DNA of 36,704 bases from DATBLE01 sp050258035 (lineage in GTDB: Bacteria; Actinomycetota; Thermoleophilia; Gaiellales; Gaiellaceae), in the NCBI GenBank assembly GCA_050258035.1, contig JBLMYA010000036.1, positions 1-36,704 on the forward strand, read 5' to 3'. The position numbers were made by a program, and so were the translations under genes. Under the pieces are notes generated by a model, which ran no database searches, was not told where the DNA came from, and saw only the letters and a list, made by a program, of their open reading frames with translations. This document shows positions 1 through 7,719 of the stretch, piece by piece (positions within the stretch are counted from its first letter, which is position 1; each line of letters opens with the position of its first letter).

Positions 1-96
1 CCCCACGAGCGCAAAAAGAACCTGGCGATGGTCGCCCAGGTAACCCGGCGCCTGGAGGCACTGCGCGAGAGGCAGCCCGCGAATTCGCGGGTCTAG
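1..96 (+). CDS. C-terminal fragment of an unknown protein
   Basis: An open frame enters from the left edge and runs 31 codons to a TAG at 94-96. The visible tail is basic and helical-looking (begins PHERKKNLAMV, ends RQPANSRV) and contains no motif that names a family. Codon usage (G or C in most third positions) fits the neighbouring genes, so it is probably the real 3' end of a gene. It converges with the minus-strand gene ending at 117, leaving about 20 bp between the two stops. Nothing further can be said without upstream sequence. Confidence 0.4.
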   Translation, partial: PHERKKNLAMVAQVTRRLEALRERQPANSRV

Positions 97-116
97 TCCG
101 CCGCACCTCTCTGCGA

Positions 117-380
117 TCACGGGATCTGGACTTCACTGACGCGACTGACGGTCGTGCGCTCGGCGACGTATCGCGGGAGAAACCGGAGCGCGGCCTCCTC
201 GGTGTCGGCTTCGACGGTCCACCAGATCGCGTGGCCCCCGGAGCGGCACGAGGCGAGGGTCGGAGAGTGTCGCAGGGGGCTGCCGTGTCCCTTGAACGCG
301 GCGAAGACGACCCCGCATTCCTGCGGCTCGTGGCGGTGCTCGAGCAGGAACCGCGCCATGGCTCGAGCTTGCTCCCACAA
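117..380 (-). CDS. Small conserved-looking hypothetical protein
   Basis: The protein has 87 residues from a TTG at 380; an in-frame ATG at 359 would give 80. The reading frame stays open for about 15 codons upstream of the TTG (…WRPDVAQAL) without an ATG or GTG, so the start is unsettled. The sequence has two Cys and the segment GGHAIWWTVEADTEEAA, followed by a PRYVAERT-type end that looks like a small alpha/beta (ferredoxin-like) domain. I recognise no named family. It is divergent from the LuxR regulator gene. Its upstream and 5' region carries the repeat that also appears, inverted, on the other side of that regulator. Confidence 0.6.
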   Translation of the reverse strand: MWEQARAMARFLLEHRHEPQECGVVFAAFKGHGSPLRHSPTLASCRSGGHAIWWTVEADTEEAALRFLPRYVAERTTVSRVSEVQIP

Positions 381-386
381 CGCCTG

Positions 387-447
387 CGCGACATCGGGGC
401 GCCACCCTGAACCTCCACCCTGATCTCACGCCATCCGTAGAAAGCGC
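387..447 (-). repeat. Left copy of an imperfect inverted repeat flanking the LuxR gene
   Basis: Positions 387-410 are an exact 24-nt reverse complement of 3507-3530. After a 5-nt unmatched spacer, 416-426 matches 3491-3501 exactly (11 nt). An AAAGCGC block near 441-447 has a counterpart at 3481-3486, with a different spacer. Each copy contains a short tandem: here CCACCCTGA twice (402-410 and 415-423) with a 13-bp period. On the minus strand the element precedes the 87-residue gene; the right copy precedes the monooxygenase-fold gene in the same relative orientation. It may be a shared operator or a duplicated 5' segment. Confidence 0.7.
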
Positions 448-449
448 AC

Positions 450-3400
450 GTGACGATCGGTGCTTTCGCGGATGGAGGGCACCCCGCGCTGTTGCAGACA
501 TCTCCTTGCCGGCCAAAGGAGGCGCCGATCACTCACGGGTTCGCAACGCGACCAGCCCGTCAGCAGCACCCGCTCGTGGGCCGCGCCGACGAGCTCGACG
601 TGCTCGAGCAGGCGCTCGACCGAGTGACCCAGGGCTCGCCCGATCCGATCGAGCTGGTAGGAGAACCGGGGATCGGCAAGACGCGGCTGCTCGCCGAACT
701 GGCCGCTCGAGCGGAGCTGCGCGGGTACCTCGTGCTCTCGGGGTCGGCGTCCGAGCTCGAGCGCGATCTGCCGTTCTCGGTCTTCGTCCACGCGCTCGAC
801 GAGTACGTCGAGAGCCTCGACCCGGACCGGCTCGACACGCTCGACGACGACGTGCTGGCAGAGCTGGCGCACGTCCTGCCGTCGCTGGCGTCGCTCGCGG
901 GCAGCCGCTCGGTGGCGCTCCAGCACGAGCGCTATCGGAGCCACCGCGCGGTGCGCGCGCTGCTCGAGCAACTCGCCCAGACGAGCCCGCTCGTCCTCGT
1001 GCTGGACGACTTCCACTGGGCCGACTCGGCTTCCGTCGAGCTGCTCGGCGCGCTGCTCCGCCGGCCGCCGGCCGCCGCCGCCCTGCTCGCACTCTCGGTC
1101 CGCCCCAACCAGATGCCGGAACGTCTGGCGTCGGCGCTCGAGCGGGCGCATCGCACCGGTGCGCTGACGAGGATCGAGCTCGGCGCTCTCACGCCCGACG
1201 AGACTCGGAAGCTGCTCGCCGACAGGGTCGACGCGCCCGCCGCCGCAGTGCTCTACCGGGAGAGCGGCGGCAACCCCTTCTATCTCGAGCAGCTCGCCCG
1301 CTCGCTCGAGCGCGCGGGTGGAACCGCCCCACCCGAAGACTCACTGACCGGCCTCGGGGTCCCGCCTGCGGTCGCCGCCTCGCTGAGCGAAGAGCTCGCG
1401 TCCCTGTCCGACCGCGGACGCCTCGTGCTCGAGGGAGCGGCGGTGGCGGGTGATCCCTTCGAACCGGACCTGGCCGCGGCCGCGGCCGCCGTCGCCGAGG
1501 CCGTGGCGATGGACGCGGTCGACGAGGTCCTCCAGGTCGACCTCATCCGGACGACCGACGTGCCGCGACGCTTCCGCTTCCGACACCCGCTCGTCCGACG
1601 CGCCGTCTATGAGGCGACCGCCGGTGGCTGGCGGCTCGGGGCCCACGAGCGCTGCGCAGAGGCGCTCGCCGCGCGCGGAGCGACAGCCGCCGCTCGCGCC
1701 CACCACGTCGAGCGGTCTGCACGCGAGGGCGACGTCGCCGCCGTCGCGGTCCTGCGCGAGGCGGGCGAGGCATCGGCACGGCTGGCGCCGGAAAGCGCCG
1801 CTCGGTGGTTCGGTGCGGCGCTGCGGCTGCTTCCGCCGGCCGCACGTCTGGAGGAGCGCGTCGGGCTTCTCCTTGCCCGCGCCGGGGCCCTCGCGGCGGC
1901 GGGACATTTCGGCGACAGTCACGAAACGCTTCTCGAGGCGGTCGCGACCGTGCCACGAGCCTCGAGCGACCTCTGCACGGCGGTGGCGACGTACTGCGCC
2001 GGGGTGGAGCGTCAGCTCGGGCGCTACGAGCAGGCGCACGACCGCCTGCTGACGGCTCTTCGCGGCCTGCCGGAGCCGGCGTCGGTGGAGTCCGTCGAGC
2101 TGTCGATCGAGCTGACGCTGAACGAGTTCTACCGCTCACGATACGCGGCGATGCAGCGCTGGGCCGGGCGCGCAGTGGACGAGGCGAAGAGGCTCGGAGA
2201 CGCACCCCTGACGGCGGCGGCGCTCGCAATGCCCGCACTTGCGAACGCCATGACCGGGCCGACCGATGCTGCCCGGACCAGCCGTGCCGAAGCCGCAGCG
2301 CTCGTGGACGAACTGTCCGACGACGAGCTTTCGCTTCGACCGGACGCAGCGGCCTGGCTCGCCGCGGCCGAGATCTACCTCGACCTCTACGCCGAGGCCG
2401 ACGCGCACGCCACGCGTGCCTTCGAGGTCGCGCAGGTCGGCGGGCGAGGGGATCCTCTGTTTCGCCTGTACCCGATCCTCCCCAGGATCTGGTTCGTGCG
2501 GGGCAGGCTGGCCGAGGCCGCCGAGCTCCTGGACGGCGCCATCGAGGCCGGTCGCCTGCTCGGGTCCCCACCGGCTCTCGCAGGGAACCTCTTCAACCGC
2601 TCCGCCGTCGCGCTCGCCGTCGGGGACCTCGACCTCGCGCTCGCCACCGGAGAAGAGGGCGTCGAGCTCACACGCCACCTCGACGACGGCTTCGTCACGG
2701 CCTGGGCCGCAGTGAGGCTGGCCGGTGTGCTGCTCGAGGTCGGGGAACCCGCCCGCGCCGTCGAGCTCATCGTCGGCCGCGCCGGCGGCGAGGAGTCGAC
2801 CCTCATTCCCGGCGGGTGGAGGACGTATTCGCTCGAGCTCCTGACACGGTGTCAGCTGGCCCTGGACCGCCGCGGCGACGCCGAACGCACAGCCATGCTC
2901 ACGCAGGCCGCGGCGGCGCCCGTAGGACTTCCCCTCGCCGCCGCCTGGGCCGATCGAGCCGCCGCCGCCGTGGCTCTCCATGCCGGAGACGCCGTCCGCG
3001 CCGTCGAGCACGCCCTGGCGTCGGCCGCTGCCGCCGAGGAGGCAGGAGCTCCCATCGAGTGTGCCCTGTCGCGGACACTCGCGGGCCAGGCGCTGGCCGG
3101 AGAGGGCCGGCACGACGATGCGGTGGCGGAGCTCCAGCGTGCTGCGGCGGCGTTCGACGCCTGCGGCGCGCTGCGCTACCGGGAACGCGCGGAGCGAGAG
3201 CTCGGGAAGCTCGGTCACCGCCCTCATCGGCGGACCCGCGCGGGCAAGACCGACGGTGCCGGCGTCGATCTGCTCACCGAACGCGAGCTCCAAGTGGCAC
3301 GGCTCGTCGTCGACCGCAAGACCAACCCCGAGATCGCGGCCGAGCTCTTCCTCAGCAAGAAGACGGTCGAGACCCACCTGCGAAACATCTTCCGCAAGGT

Positions 3401-3479
3401 CGGCGTCTCGACACGGGTCGAGCTCGCCCGCGTGGTGATGCGCGACGACAGCGCGGCGCGTGCCCCATCGCAGGGGTAA
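450..3479 (+). CDS. LuxR-family transcriptional regulator with N-terminal AAA/STAND ATPase (LAL type)
   Basis: This is a 1009-residue cytoplasmic regulator. Residues 43-50 (VGRADELD) open an AAA-type ATPase with Walker A GEPGIGKT at 71-78 and Walker B LVLVLDD at about 182-188. A long alanine-rich helical, TPR-like region follows (about 400-930). A LuxR-type helix-turn-helix closes the protein (about 942-995, LTERELQVARL … NPEIAAELFLSKKTVETHLRN). Length and order fit the LAL family, which couples nucleotide-dependent signalling to promoter activation; its ligand is unknown. The GTG at 450 has no clear ribosome site. The best one, AAAGGAGG at 515-522, leads with 5-nt spacing to an in-frame ATC at 528, from which the protein would start closer to VGR. 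It precedes the six-gene run at 3595-7074, which it may control. Confidence 0.93.
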   Translation: MTIGAFADGGHPALLQTSPCRPKEAPITHGFATRPARQQHPLVGRADELDVLEQALDRVTQGSPDPIELVGEPGIGKTRLLAELAARAELRGYLVLSGSASELERDLPFSVFVHALDEYVESLDPDRLDTLDDDVLAELAHVLPSLASLAGSRSVALQHERYRSHRAVRALLEQLAQTSPLVLVLDDFHWADSASVELLGALLRRPPAAAALLALSVRPNQMPERLASALERAHRTGALTRIELGALTPDETRKLLADRVDAPAAAVLYRESGGNPFYLEQLARSLERAGGTAPPEDSLTGLGVPPAVAASLSEELASLSDRGRLVLEGAAVAGDPFEPDLAAAAAAVAEAVAMDAVDEVLQVDLIRTTDVPRRFRFRHPLVRRAVYEATAGGWRLGAHERCAEALAARGATAAARAHHVERSAREGDVAAVAVLREAGEASARLAPESAARWFGAALRLLPPAARLEERVGLLLARAGALAAAGHFGDSHETLLEAVATVPRASSDLCTAVATYCAGVERQLGRYEQAHDRLLTALRGLPEPASVESVELSIELTLNEFYRSRYAAMQRWAGRAVDEAKRLGDAPLTAAALAMPALANAMTGPTDAARTSRAEAAALVDELSDDELSLRPDAAAWLAAAEIYLDLYAEADAHATRAFEVAQVGGRGDPLFRLYPILPRIWFVRGRLAEAAELLDGAIEAGRLLGSPPALAGNLFNRSAVALAVGDLDLALATGEEGVELTRHLDDGFVTAWAAVRLAGVLLEVGEPARAVELIVGRAGGEESTLIPGGWRTYSLELLTRCQLALDRRGDAERTAMLTQAAAAPVGLPLAAAWADRAAAAVALHAGDAVRAVEHALASAAAAEEAGAPIECALSRTLAGQALAGEGRHDDAVAELQRAAAAFDACGALRYRERAERELGKLGHRPHRRTRAGKTDGAGVDLLTERELQVARLVVDRKTNPEIAAELFLSKKTVETHLRNIFRKVGVSTRVELARVVMRDDSAARAPSQG

Positions 3480-3480
3480 G

Positions 3481-3530
3481 CGCTTTCGCAAGATCAGGGT
3501 GCGCGATCAGGGTGGCGCCCCGATGTCGCG
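3481..3530 (+). repeat. Right copy of the inverted repeat flanking the LuxR gene
   Basis: This lies between the regulator stop (3479) and the ATG at 3595. It contains TCAGGGTG at 3494-3501 and TCAGGGTGG at 3507-3515, again a 13-bp period. The 24 nt at 3507-3530 are an exact reverse complement of 387-410. Weaker similarity seems to continue to about 3560 (a CAAGCT…CCATG pattern on both sides), suggesting an old duplication rather than only a short binding site. It could serve as the operator of the downstream operon; no promoter hexamers are convincing. Confidence 0.65.
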
Positions 3531-3594
3531 GCGCCGCGTCGGCGCCAAGCTGCGGCCCATGCAGTCGATCGACGTACGGAAGGAGGACGAGACC

Positions 3595-3987
3595 ATGTTC
3601 GAGGTGACCGCGCGGCTGAAGATCCGCGACGGCGAGCTCGAGGGCTTCAAGCGGCTGGGGGCCGAGATGATGCGGCTCGCGAAGGAGAAGGACACCAAGA
3701 CGCTCCGCTACGACTGGTTTATCAGCGACGACGGAACGGAGTGCGAGGTGCACGAGGCGTACACGGATGCCGACGCGTTGATCGAGCACGGCATGAACGT
3801 CGGCGCAGTCCGGGATCAGATTTTCCGCGACCACGCAGAAGGCCACCACATGGTGCTGTACGCGGAGCCGTCGCCGGCGCTCGCCGCGCTGATCGAGAAG
3901 CTATCCGGGCTCGGCCTCGCCGAGTTCACTCAGTTCGAGTTCTTCCAGGGCCTCGACTCGCCCGTTCGCGAGGAGGTCGTCCAATAG
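3595..3987 (+). CDS. Antibiotic biosynthesis monooxygenase-like (ABM/YgiN fold) protein
   Basis: The protein has 130 residues. The start is the ATG at 3595 because AAGGAGG lies just upstream at 3580-3586; an open frame to 3460 is less likely. The N-terminal FEVTARLKIRDGELEGFKRL, then KEKDTKTLRYDWFISDDGTECEVHEAYTDADALIEH, is the usual dimeric alpha+beta barrel pattern of the ABM family (roughly residues 1-95). Such proteins are small cofactor-free monooxygenases, dehydratases or heme-related enzymes, so the substrate cannot be given. It is the first gene of a plus-strand run directly after the LuxR regulator and follows the right copy of the repeat. The C-terminal 30 residues extend beyond the family core. 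Confidence 0.8.
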   Translation: MFEVTARLKIRDGELEGFKRLGAEMMRLAKEKDTKTLRYDWFISDDGTECEVHEAYTDADALIEHGMNVGAVRDQIFRDHAEGHHMVLYAEPSPALAALIEKLSGLGLAEFTQFEFFQGLDSPVREEVVQ

Positions 3988-4004
3988 CCGGCGGCGTCGC
4001 CCCC

Positions 4005-4712
4005 GTGACAGTGCCGCCACGGCCGGAGGCGGCGACTGCTTCCGGCTGGACCGGGGGACGCATCGCTGCGGTCGTGATCGGAGGGCTGCTGGCGCTGGTC
4101 GCACTGGCGCTCCTCGGAGCCGGTGGCGTGGGCTTCTGGGCGGAAAGCCAGCGTGATGCCGGGTATGTCACCACGGACGCCCGGCAGTACTCCACCTCCG
4201 GGTCGGCGCTGGTGACGAAGGAGGCCAAGCTCGGCTCGGCCGGGGTCGGCTGGCTGTACCCGACCACCCTGCTCGGCAAGATCCGCGTGCGGGTGACGCC
4301 GGTGGCATCGGCGTCGCCGCTTTTCGTGGGCATCGGCCCGTCCGACGAGGTGAGCAAGTACCTCGGTGGAACGAGCCGCACGGTGATCACAGGGTCGTTC
4401 GGGGACAAAACGGAGTTCGTCGGCGGCGGTCAGGCACCGTCTGCTCCGGGAACGCAGCACTTCTGGGTCGCCTCGACGACCGGCCCCGGCGCGCGGAGCC
4501 TCTACTGGAAACCCGCCGACGGGACCTGGACCGTCGTGGTGATGCGGGCCGACGGCCGTCCGGGCGTCGCCGCCAAGGCGGACCTCGGCGCGCGCATATC
4601 CGCCCTGCCGTGGGTGGCCACCGGCGTGACCGTGGCGGGCCTGATCTTCATGGCTGGCGGGGTGCTGCTGATCGTCGGGGCCGTCCGCCGCCGTCCATCG
4701 TCGGCAACATGA
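4005..4712 (+). CDS. Two-pass membrane protein with extracytoplasmic domain (paralogue of the protein at 34634-35320)
   Basis: The protein has about 235 residues from GTG 4005 (a second GTG at 4011 is possible; no strong ribosome site, likely translated by coupling to the preceding gene). One hydrophobic helix lies near residues 20-48 (GGRIAAVVIGGLLALVALA…). A 150-residue predicted outside domain follows, with LFVGIGPSDEVSKYL and SLYWKPADGTWTVVVMRADG, then a second helix near 200-228. The same layout and motifs occur in the gene at 34634-35320 (LFVGIAPKATVDAYL; TWKLRSGSWSIVVMNADG). Function is unknown. The conserved W…W-VVMxADG end suggests a beta-sandwich domain. The stop overlaps an ATG at 4709 (ATGA), but the next gene more likely begins at 4724. 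Confidence 0.75.
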   Translation: MTVPPRPEAATASGWTGGRIAAVVIGGLLALVALALLGAGGVGFWAESQRDAGYVTTDARQYSTSGSALVTKEAKLGSAGVGWLYPTTLLGKIRVRVTPVASASPLFVGIGPSDEVSKYLGGTSRTVITGSFGDKTEFVGGGQAPSAPGTQHFWVASTTGPGARSLYWKPADGTWTVVVMRADGRPGVAAKADLGARISALPWVATGVTVAGLIFMAGGVLLIVGAVRRRPSSAT

Positions 4713-4723
4713 AGGGAGGAGCA

Positions 4724-5194
4724 GTGCAGAGCATGAAGGACGCCGCAGCGGCGTTCCTGGCCAACAAGCGGGTTGCGGTCACCGGAGTGTCCCGCACGCC
4801 GAAGACGCACGGGAGCAACACCGTCTACAAGCGGCTGCGCGAGCGTGGCTACGACGTCTTCGCGGTCAATCCGAACGCCGGCGAGGTGGAGGGGGATCGC
4901 GCCTACCAGGATCTGCGATCCATCCCGGGCGGCGTCGATGCCGTGGTGATCGCAACCCGTCCGGAGCACGCCGAGGACACCATGCGCGAGTGCGCCGCAC
5001 TCGGCATCAAGCACGTCTGGATGCACTGGGGCGCCGGTGGGACCAGCGTCTCGTCGGCTGCGACCGAGTACGGCCGGCACAACGGCATCACCGTGATCGA
5101 CGGCGGCTGTCCGCTGATGTTCGGGCCGACGGCCGATTTCGGCCACAAGGTCATGCGCCTCGCGCTCGCGGGCCGCGTGCCGAAGCAGGTCTGA
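4724..5194 (+). CDS. CoA-binding domain protein
   Basis: This is about 156 residues of a Rossmann-type CoA-binding domain, as in succinyl-CoA synthetase alpha and the YccU family. RVAVTGVSRTPKTHGSN near the N-terminus is the nucleotide-binding loop. It is followed by YDVFAVNPNAGEVEGDRAYQDL, DAVVIATRPEHAEDTM, and a conserved end with GGCPLMF. Three starts are possible: ATG 4709 (overlapping the previous stop), GTG 4724 and ATG 4733. GGGAGG at 4714-4719 favours 4724, with 4733 next. Stand-alone members bind CoA and are thought to be regulatory; no catalytic domain is attached. It sits inside the run 3595-7074. Confidence 0.85.
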   Translation: MQSMKDAAAAFLANKRVAVTGVSRTPKTHGSNTVYKRLRERGYDVFAVNPNAGEVEGDRAYQDLRSIPGGVDAVVIATRPEHAEDTMRECAALGIKHVWMHWGAGGTSVSSAATEYGRHNGITVIDGGCPLMFGPTADFGHKVMRLALAGRVPKQV

Positions 5195-5210
5195 CCAGAG
5201 AGGAGTGACG

Positions 5211-5642
5211 ATGAGTGCGAACAGGCAGCTTCTGGAGCAGTACGTCGAGCTCTACAACGCGGGCGATCTCGACGGGGTGATGGATCTGTACGCCGAGGAC
5301 GCCGTCCAGCTGATGCCCGAGGGCCTCTTCGAGGGCCGTCCGGCGATCCGCGAGCGGCTCGCCCGCGACCTGGAGGCGTGCCCCGACATCGCGTGGACGG
5401 TCGAGAGCTTCGTCGAGCAGGGCGACTCGTTCGCGGACGAGTGGTCGTTCGTGGCGACGCACACGGGCCCGTTCGCGCTGCCCGACGGCACCGAGCTGCC
5501 ACCGAGCGGCAAGCAGGTCGAGCTCCGGGGCATGGAGTTCGTGCAGGTGCGCGACGGGAAGATCGTCGTCGACAACCTCTACTACGACAACCTGGCGGTG
5601 CTGATCCAGCTCGGTCTCGTCCCGCAGGGGGTTGCCGCATGA
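5211..5642 (+). CDS. SnoaL/NTF2-like protein
   Basis: The protein has 143 residues from ATG 5211, with GAGAGGAG at 5197-5204 as ribosome site. The opening QLLEQYVELYNAGDLDGVMDLYAEDAVQLMPEG, the following FEGRPAIRERL, and the late DGKIVVDNLYYDNLAVLIQLGL are the standard cone-shaped NTF2/SnoaL pattern. Families with this fold include polyketide cyclases, dehydratases and non-enzymatic binders. The substrate is not readable. Its stop overlaps the next start (ATGA at 5639-5642), so it is translationally coupled to the DUF4389 gene. Confidence 0.85.
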   Translation: MSANRQLLEQYVELYNAGDLDGVMDLYAEDAVQLMPEGLFEGRPAIRERLARDLEACPDIAWTVESFVEQGDSFADEWSFVATHTGPFALPDGTELPPSGKQVELRGMEFVQVRDGKIVVDNLYYDNLAVLIQLGLVPQGVAA

Positions 5643-6247
5643 GCGAGCGGGCCGAGGTCCCTCCTGCCCGGGCGTACGACGTGCCGCGTCCCGCCGACTT
5701 CGACCTCGAGCGCCCGCCGGCCTTTCAGCGCGCGCATGTGCTCCTGCGGATCGCTCTCCTGGTCGTCATCGGCTGGATCGGTCACCCGCTCGGGCTGCTG
5801 TGGCTCGGCATCCCGGTCGTGGCCGCGATCCTCGTCTCGAAGAAGGGAGGACAGCGCTACCTGGACGAGGACGGGCCGACGGTCGCGCGGGTGCTGAACT
5901 GGATCCTCGACGTCACCGCCTACCTCGCGGTCCTCACCGACCGCCTGCCCGGGCCGGGCGAGCATCCGGTGCGTTTCGAGGTCGAGCGGTCGGGCATGCC
6001 GACAACGGGCTCGACCCTCCTCCGCATCCTGTACGTGATCCCGAGCCTGATCGTGTTCGCATTCCTGACGCTCGTCGGCGCGATCGTCTGGGTGATCGCG
6101 GTCGTCTGCGTGCTCGTCGACGAGCGGTACCCCGCCGGCATGTGGCGGTTCCTGCGGGCGCTCCTGCGCTGGGAGGGATGCGTGCTCGCGTACCTCGCGT
6201 CGCTCGTCGAGGACTACCCGCCGTTCACGCTCGAGACGGGCCGATGA
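5639..6247 (+). CDS. DUF4389 membrane protein
   Basis: The protein has 202 residues from ATG 5639. Hydrophobic segments lie near residues 35-65 (HVLLRIALLVVIGWIGHPLGLLWLG region) and 125-160 (ILYVIPSLIVFAFLTLVGAIVWV region). The C-terminal MWRFLRALLRWEGCVLAYLASLVEDYPPF is the recognisable DUF4389 signature, which is about all that is known of the family. A pairing of soluble NTF2-like, membrane DUF4389 and hydrolase genes with overlaps on both sides suggests joint expression. The role is unknown. Confidence 0.8.
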   Translation: MSERAEVPPARAYDVPRPADFDLERPPAFQRAHVLLRIALLVVIGWIGHPLGLLWLGIPVVAAILVSKKGGQRYLDEDGPTVARVLNWILDVTAYLAVLTDRLPGPGEHPVRFEVERSGMPTTGSTLLRILYVIPSLIVFAFLTLVGAIVWVIAVVCVLVDERYPAGMWRFLRALLRWEGCVLAYLASLVEDYPPFTLETGR

Positions 6248-7074
6248 GCTCCGTGAGGTGCAACGGGAGCGACCTCTACTACGAGGAGGCCGGCGAGGGC
6301 GTGCCGATCCTGCTCGTTCACCCCGCCGGCTCGAGCGCCTCGACCTGGGGCGCTGCCGCCGACGATCTCGCCCGGATCGGACGGGTGATCGTCTACGACC
6401 GCCGGGGGTACGCGCGATCCGGCGGCGAGCCTCCGCGCCGGATGGCCACGCATACCGCCGACGCCGCTGCTCTCCTGGAGCGTGTGGGCGCCGGGCCTGC
6501 CGTCGTCGTCGGAACGAGCGCCGGGGCGGCGATCGCCGTCGATCTGGCGGTGCGTCGCCCCGGCCTGGTGCAGGTGGTGGTCGCCCACGAATTTCCCTGG
6601 CGGTTCACCCGTCATCTTCCGGCGGCTTCGCAGGTCTCGGCGCTGATCGCGATCGGATCGCTCGTTCTCCGCGGCCGGCAGACCGACGCCGCCGAGGCGC
6701 TGTTGCGAAACGCCTACGCCTACCGCGACGGTGGAACCGCCTGGGACGCCTTCCCCGAGGAGTGGCGGCGGATCGCCAGGGAGAACGCCGGGGCAGCCCT
6801 GGCCGACTTCGCAAACTCGATCGGCACCTATCCATCTCGGCTGGACCTCGCGACGGCCGAGGTCCCGGTCGTGTGCAGCTACGGGGCGCGGAGCCCCGAC
6901 AGCATGGTCCGCCTCACCCGATTACTCGCCTCTGCCATCCCCACTGCGCGAGTGCATCGAGTCGAGGGTGGCGGCCATGCCGCCCCCTTCGATGCGACGA
7001 CCAACTTCGTGCGGCTGATCGCCGGCACCATCACCTCTCGGCACCGAGACTCTGCTGTCCCGACACGCGTGTGA
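6244..7074 (+). CDS. Alpha/beta hydrolase
   Basis: The protein has 276 residues and starts at ATG 6244 overlapping the previous stop (ATGA). The fold is clear: LLVHPAGSSASTW oxyanion loop near residue 24-36, nucleophile elbow VVVGTSAGA with Ser92, a likely acid Asp219 (SYGARSPDS), and catalytic His245 in VEGGGHAAPF. The YDRRGYARSGG strand-loop at 51-61 is typical of haloperoxidase/epoxide-hydrolase-like members. There is no secretion signal, so it is cytoplasmic. It is the last gene of the run and converges with the cupin gene. The substrate cannot be assigned. Confidence 0.9.
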   Translation: MSSVRCNGSDLYYEEAGEGVPILLVHPAGSSASTWGAAADDLARIGRVIVYDRRGYARSGGEPPRRMATHTADAAALLERVGAGPAVVVGTSAGAAIAVDLAVRRPGLVQVVVAHEFPWRFTRHLPAASQVSALIAIGSLVLRGRQTDAAEALLRNAYAYRDGGTAWDAFPEEWRRIARENAGAALADFANSIGTYPSRLDLATAEVPVVCSYGARSPDSMVRLTRLLASAIPTARVHRVEGGGHAAPFDATTNFVRLIAGTITSRHRDSAVPTRV

Positions 7075-7118
7075 GTCGACGGGGCCCGGGCATCGAACGT
7101 CCCTGCGCCTCGATTGGG

Positions 7119-7565
7119 CTACGGCGTGGAGGACGTGGGCTCGACGACGGCGTTCACCGGAACGCGCCCGGCGGCCGTCTCGCCGTCGCCGGCGTAATGG
7201 TCCGGTGCCGGCCAGGGAGCGAGGATGAGCAGCAGGCGCGCGTCCTGGAGGGCGCGAATGCGGTGCTGCTCGCCCGGCTCGAAGGTGAGGAGCGTCCCGG
7301 CGCCGCACTCGACCGTCTCGCCCGACGCCTCGACAGATATGCGACCGCCGACGACCTGCACCACCGCTCGTTCGCGGACCCTGTGGTCGCCCATCTCCTC
7401 GTCGCCCTCCAGTTCGAGAATGACGGCGCGGCACTCGGGCGACGTGAAGAGCAGTCGCGGGGCTCGACCGTCGTTGCGCGGCACGCGGGGCGCGTCCGGG
7501 CCGGGCTCGCGCGGCGAGCGCTTCTCGGTCGAGGGCGGCAGGGACATCAGGTCCCAACGCTTCAT
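7119..7565 (-). CDS. Cupin-domain protein
   Basis: The protein has 148 residues from ATG 7565. A single cupin barrel is visible: AVILELEGDEEMGDHRVRERAVVQVVGGRISVEASGE (motif 1 region, with one His and several Glu as possible metal ligands), then GAGTLLTFEPGEQHRIRALQDARLLLIL (motif 2 with PxxxxH). The N-terminal 45 residues are charged and proline-rich with no fold recognised. The C-terminal tail after LAPWPAPDHY is low complexity. Small cupins of this kind are often metal-dependent enzymes or sensors; the ligand is not readable. Confidence 0.85.
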   Translation of the reverse strand: MKRWDLMSLPPSTEKRSPREPGPDAPRVPRNDGRAPRLLFTSPECRAVILELEGDEEMGDHRVRERAVVQVVGGRISVEASGETVECGAGTLLTFEPGEQHRIRALQDARLLLILAPWPAPDHYAGDGETAAGRVPVNAVVEPTSSTP

Positions 7566-7635
7566 GATTCGTTAGCCTAGCTGCCGCTCACGGGCTGGAG
7601 ACGTGACTCGCGATCGACGCGCGGCGCGATACGGC

Positions 7636-7719
7636 TTACGGAACGCGCTGGAGGCGGGCGACCGTGGAGTCGAACAGCACGGGCACGGTGGGCGTGAACG
7701 CGAGGAGCAGGAGCGTCAT
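7636..7719 (-). CDS. Possible 27-residue hydrophobic peptide
   Basis: An ATG at 7719 overlaps the stop of the upstream gene as ATGA and opens a 27-codon frame to a TAA at 7636-7638. The product begins MTLLLLAFTPTVPVLF, one short hydrophobic segment followed by a basic end. It could be a coupled micro-membrane protein, the start of a decayed gene, or chance. No ribosome site is visible other than coupling. Confidence 0.2.
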   Translation of the reverse strand: MTLLLLAFTPTVPVLFDSTVARLQRVP

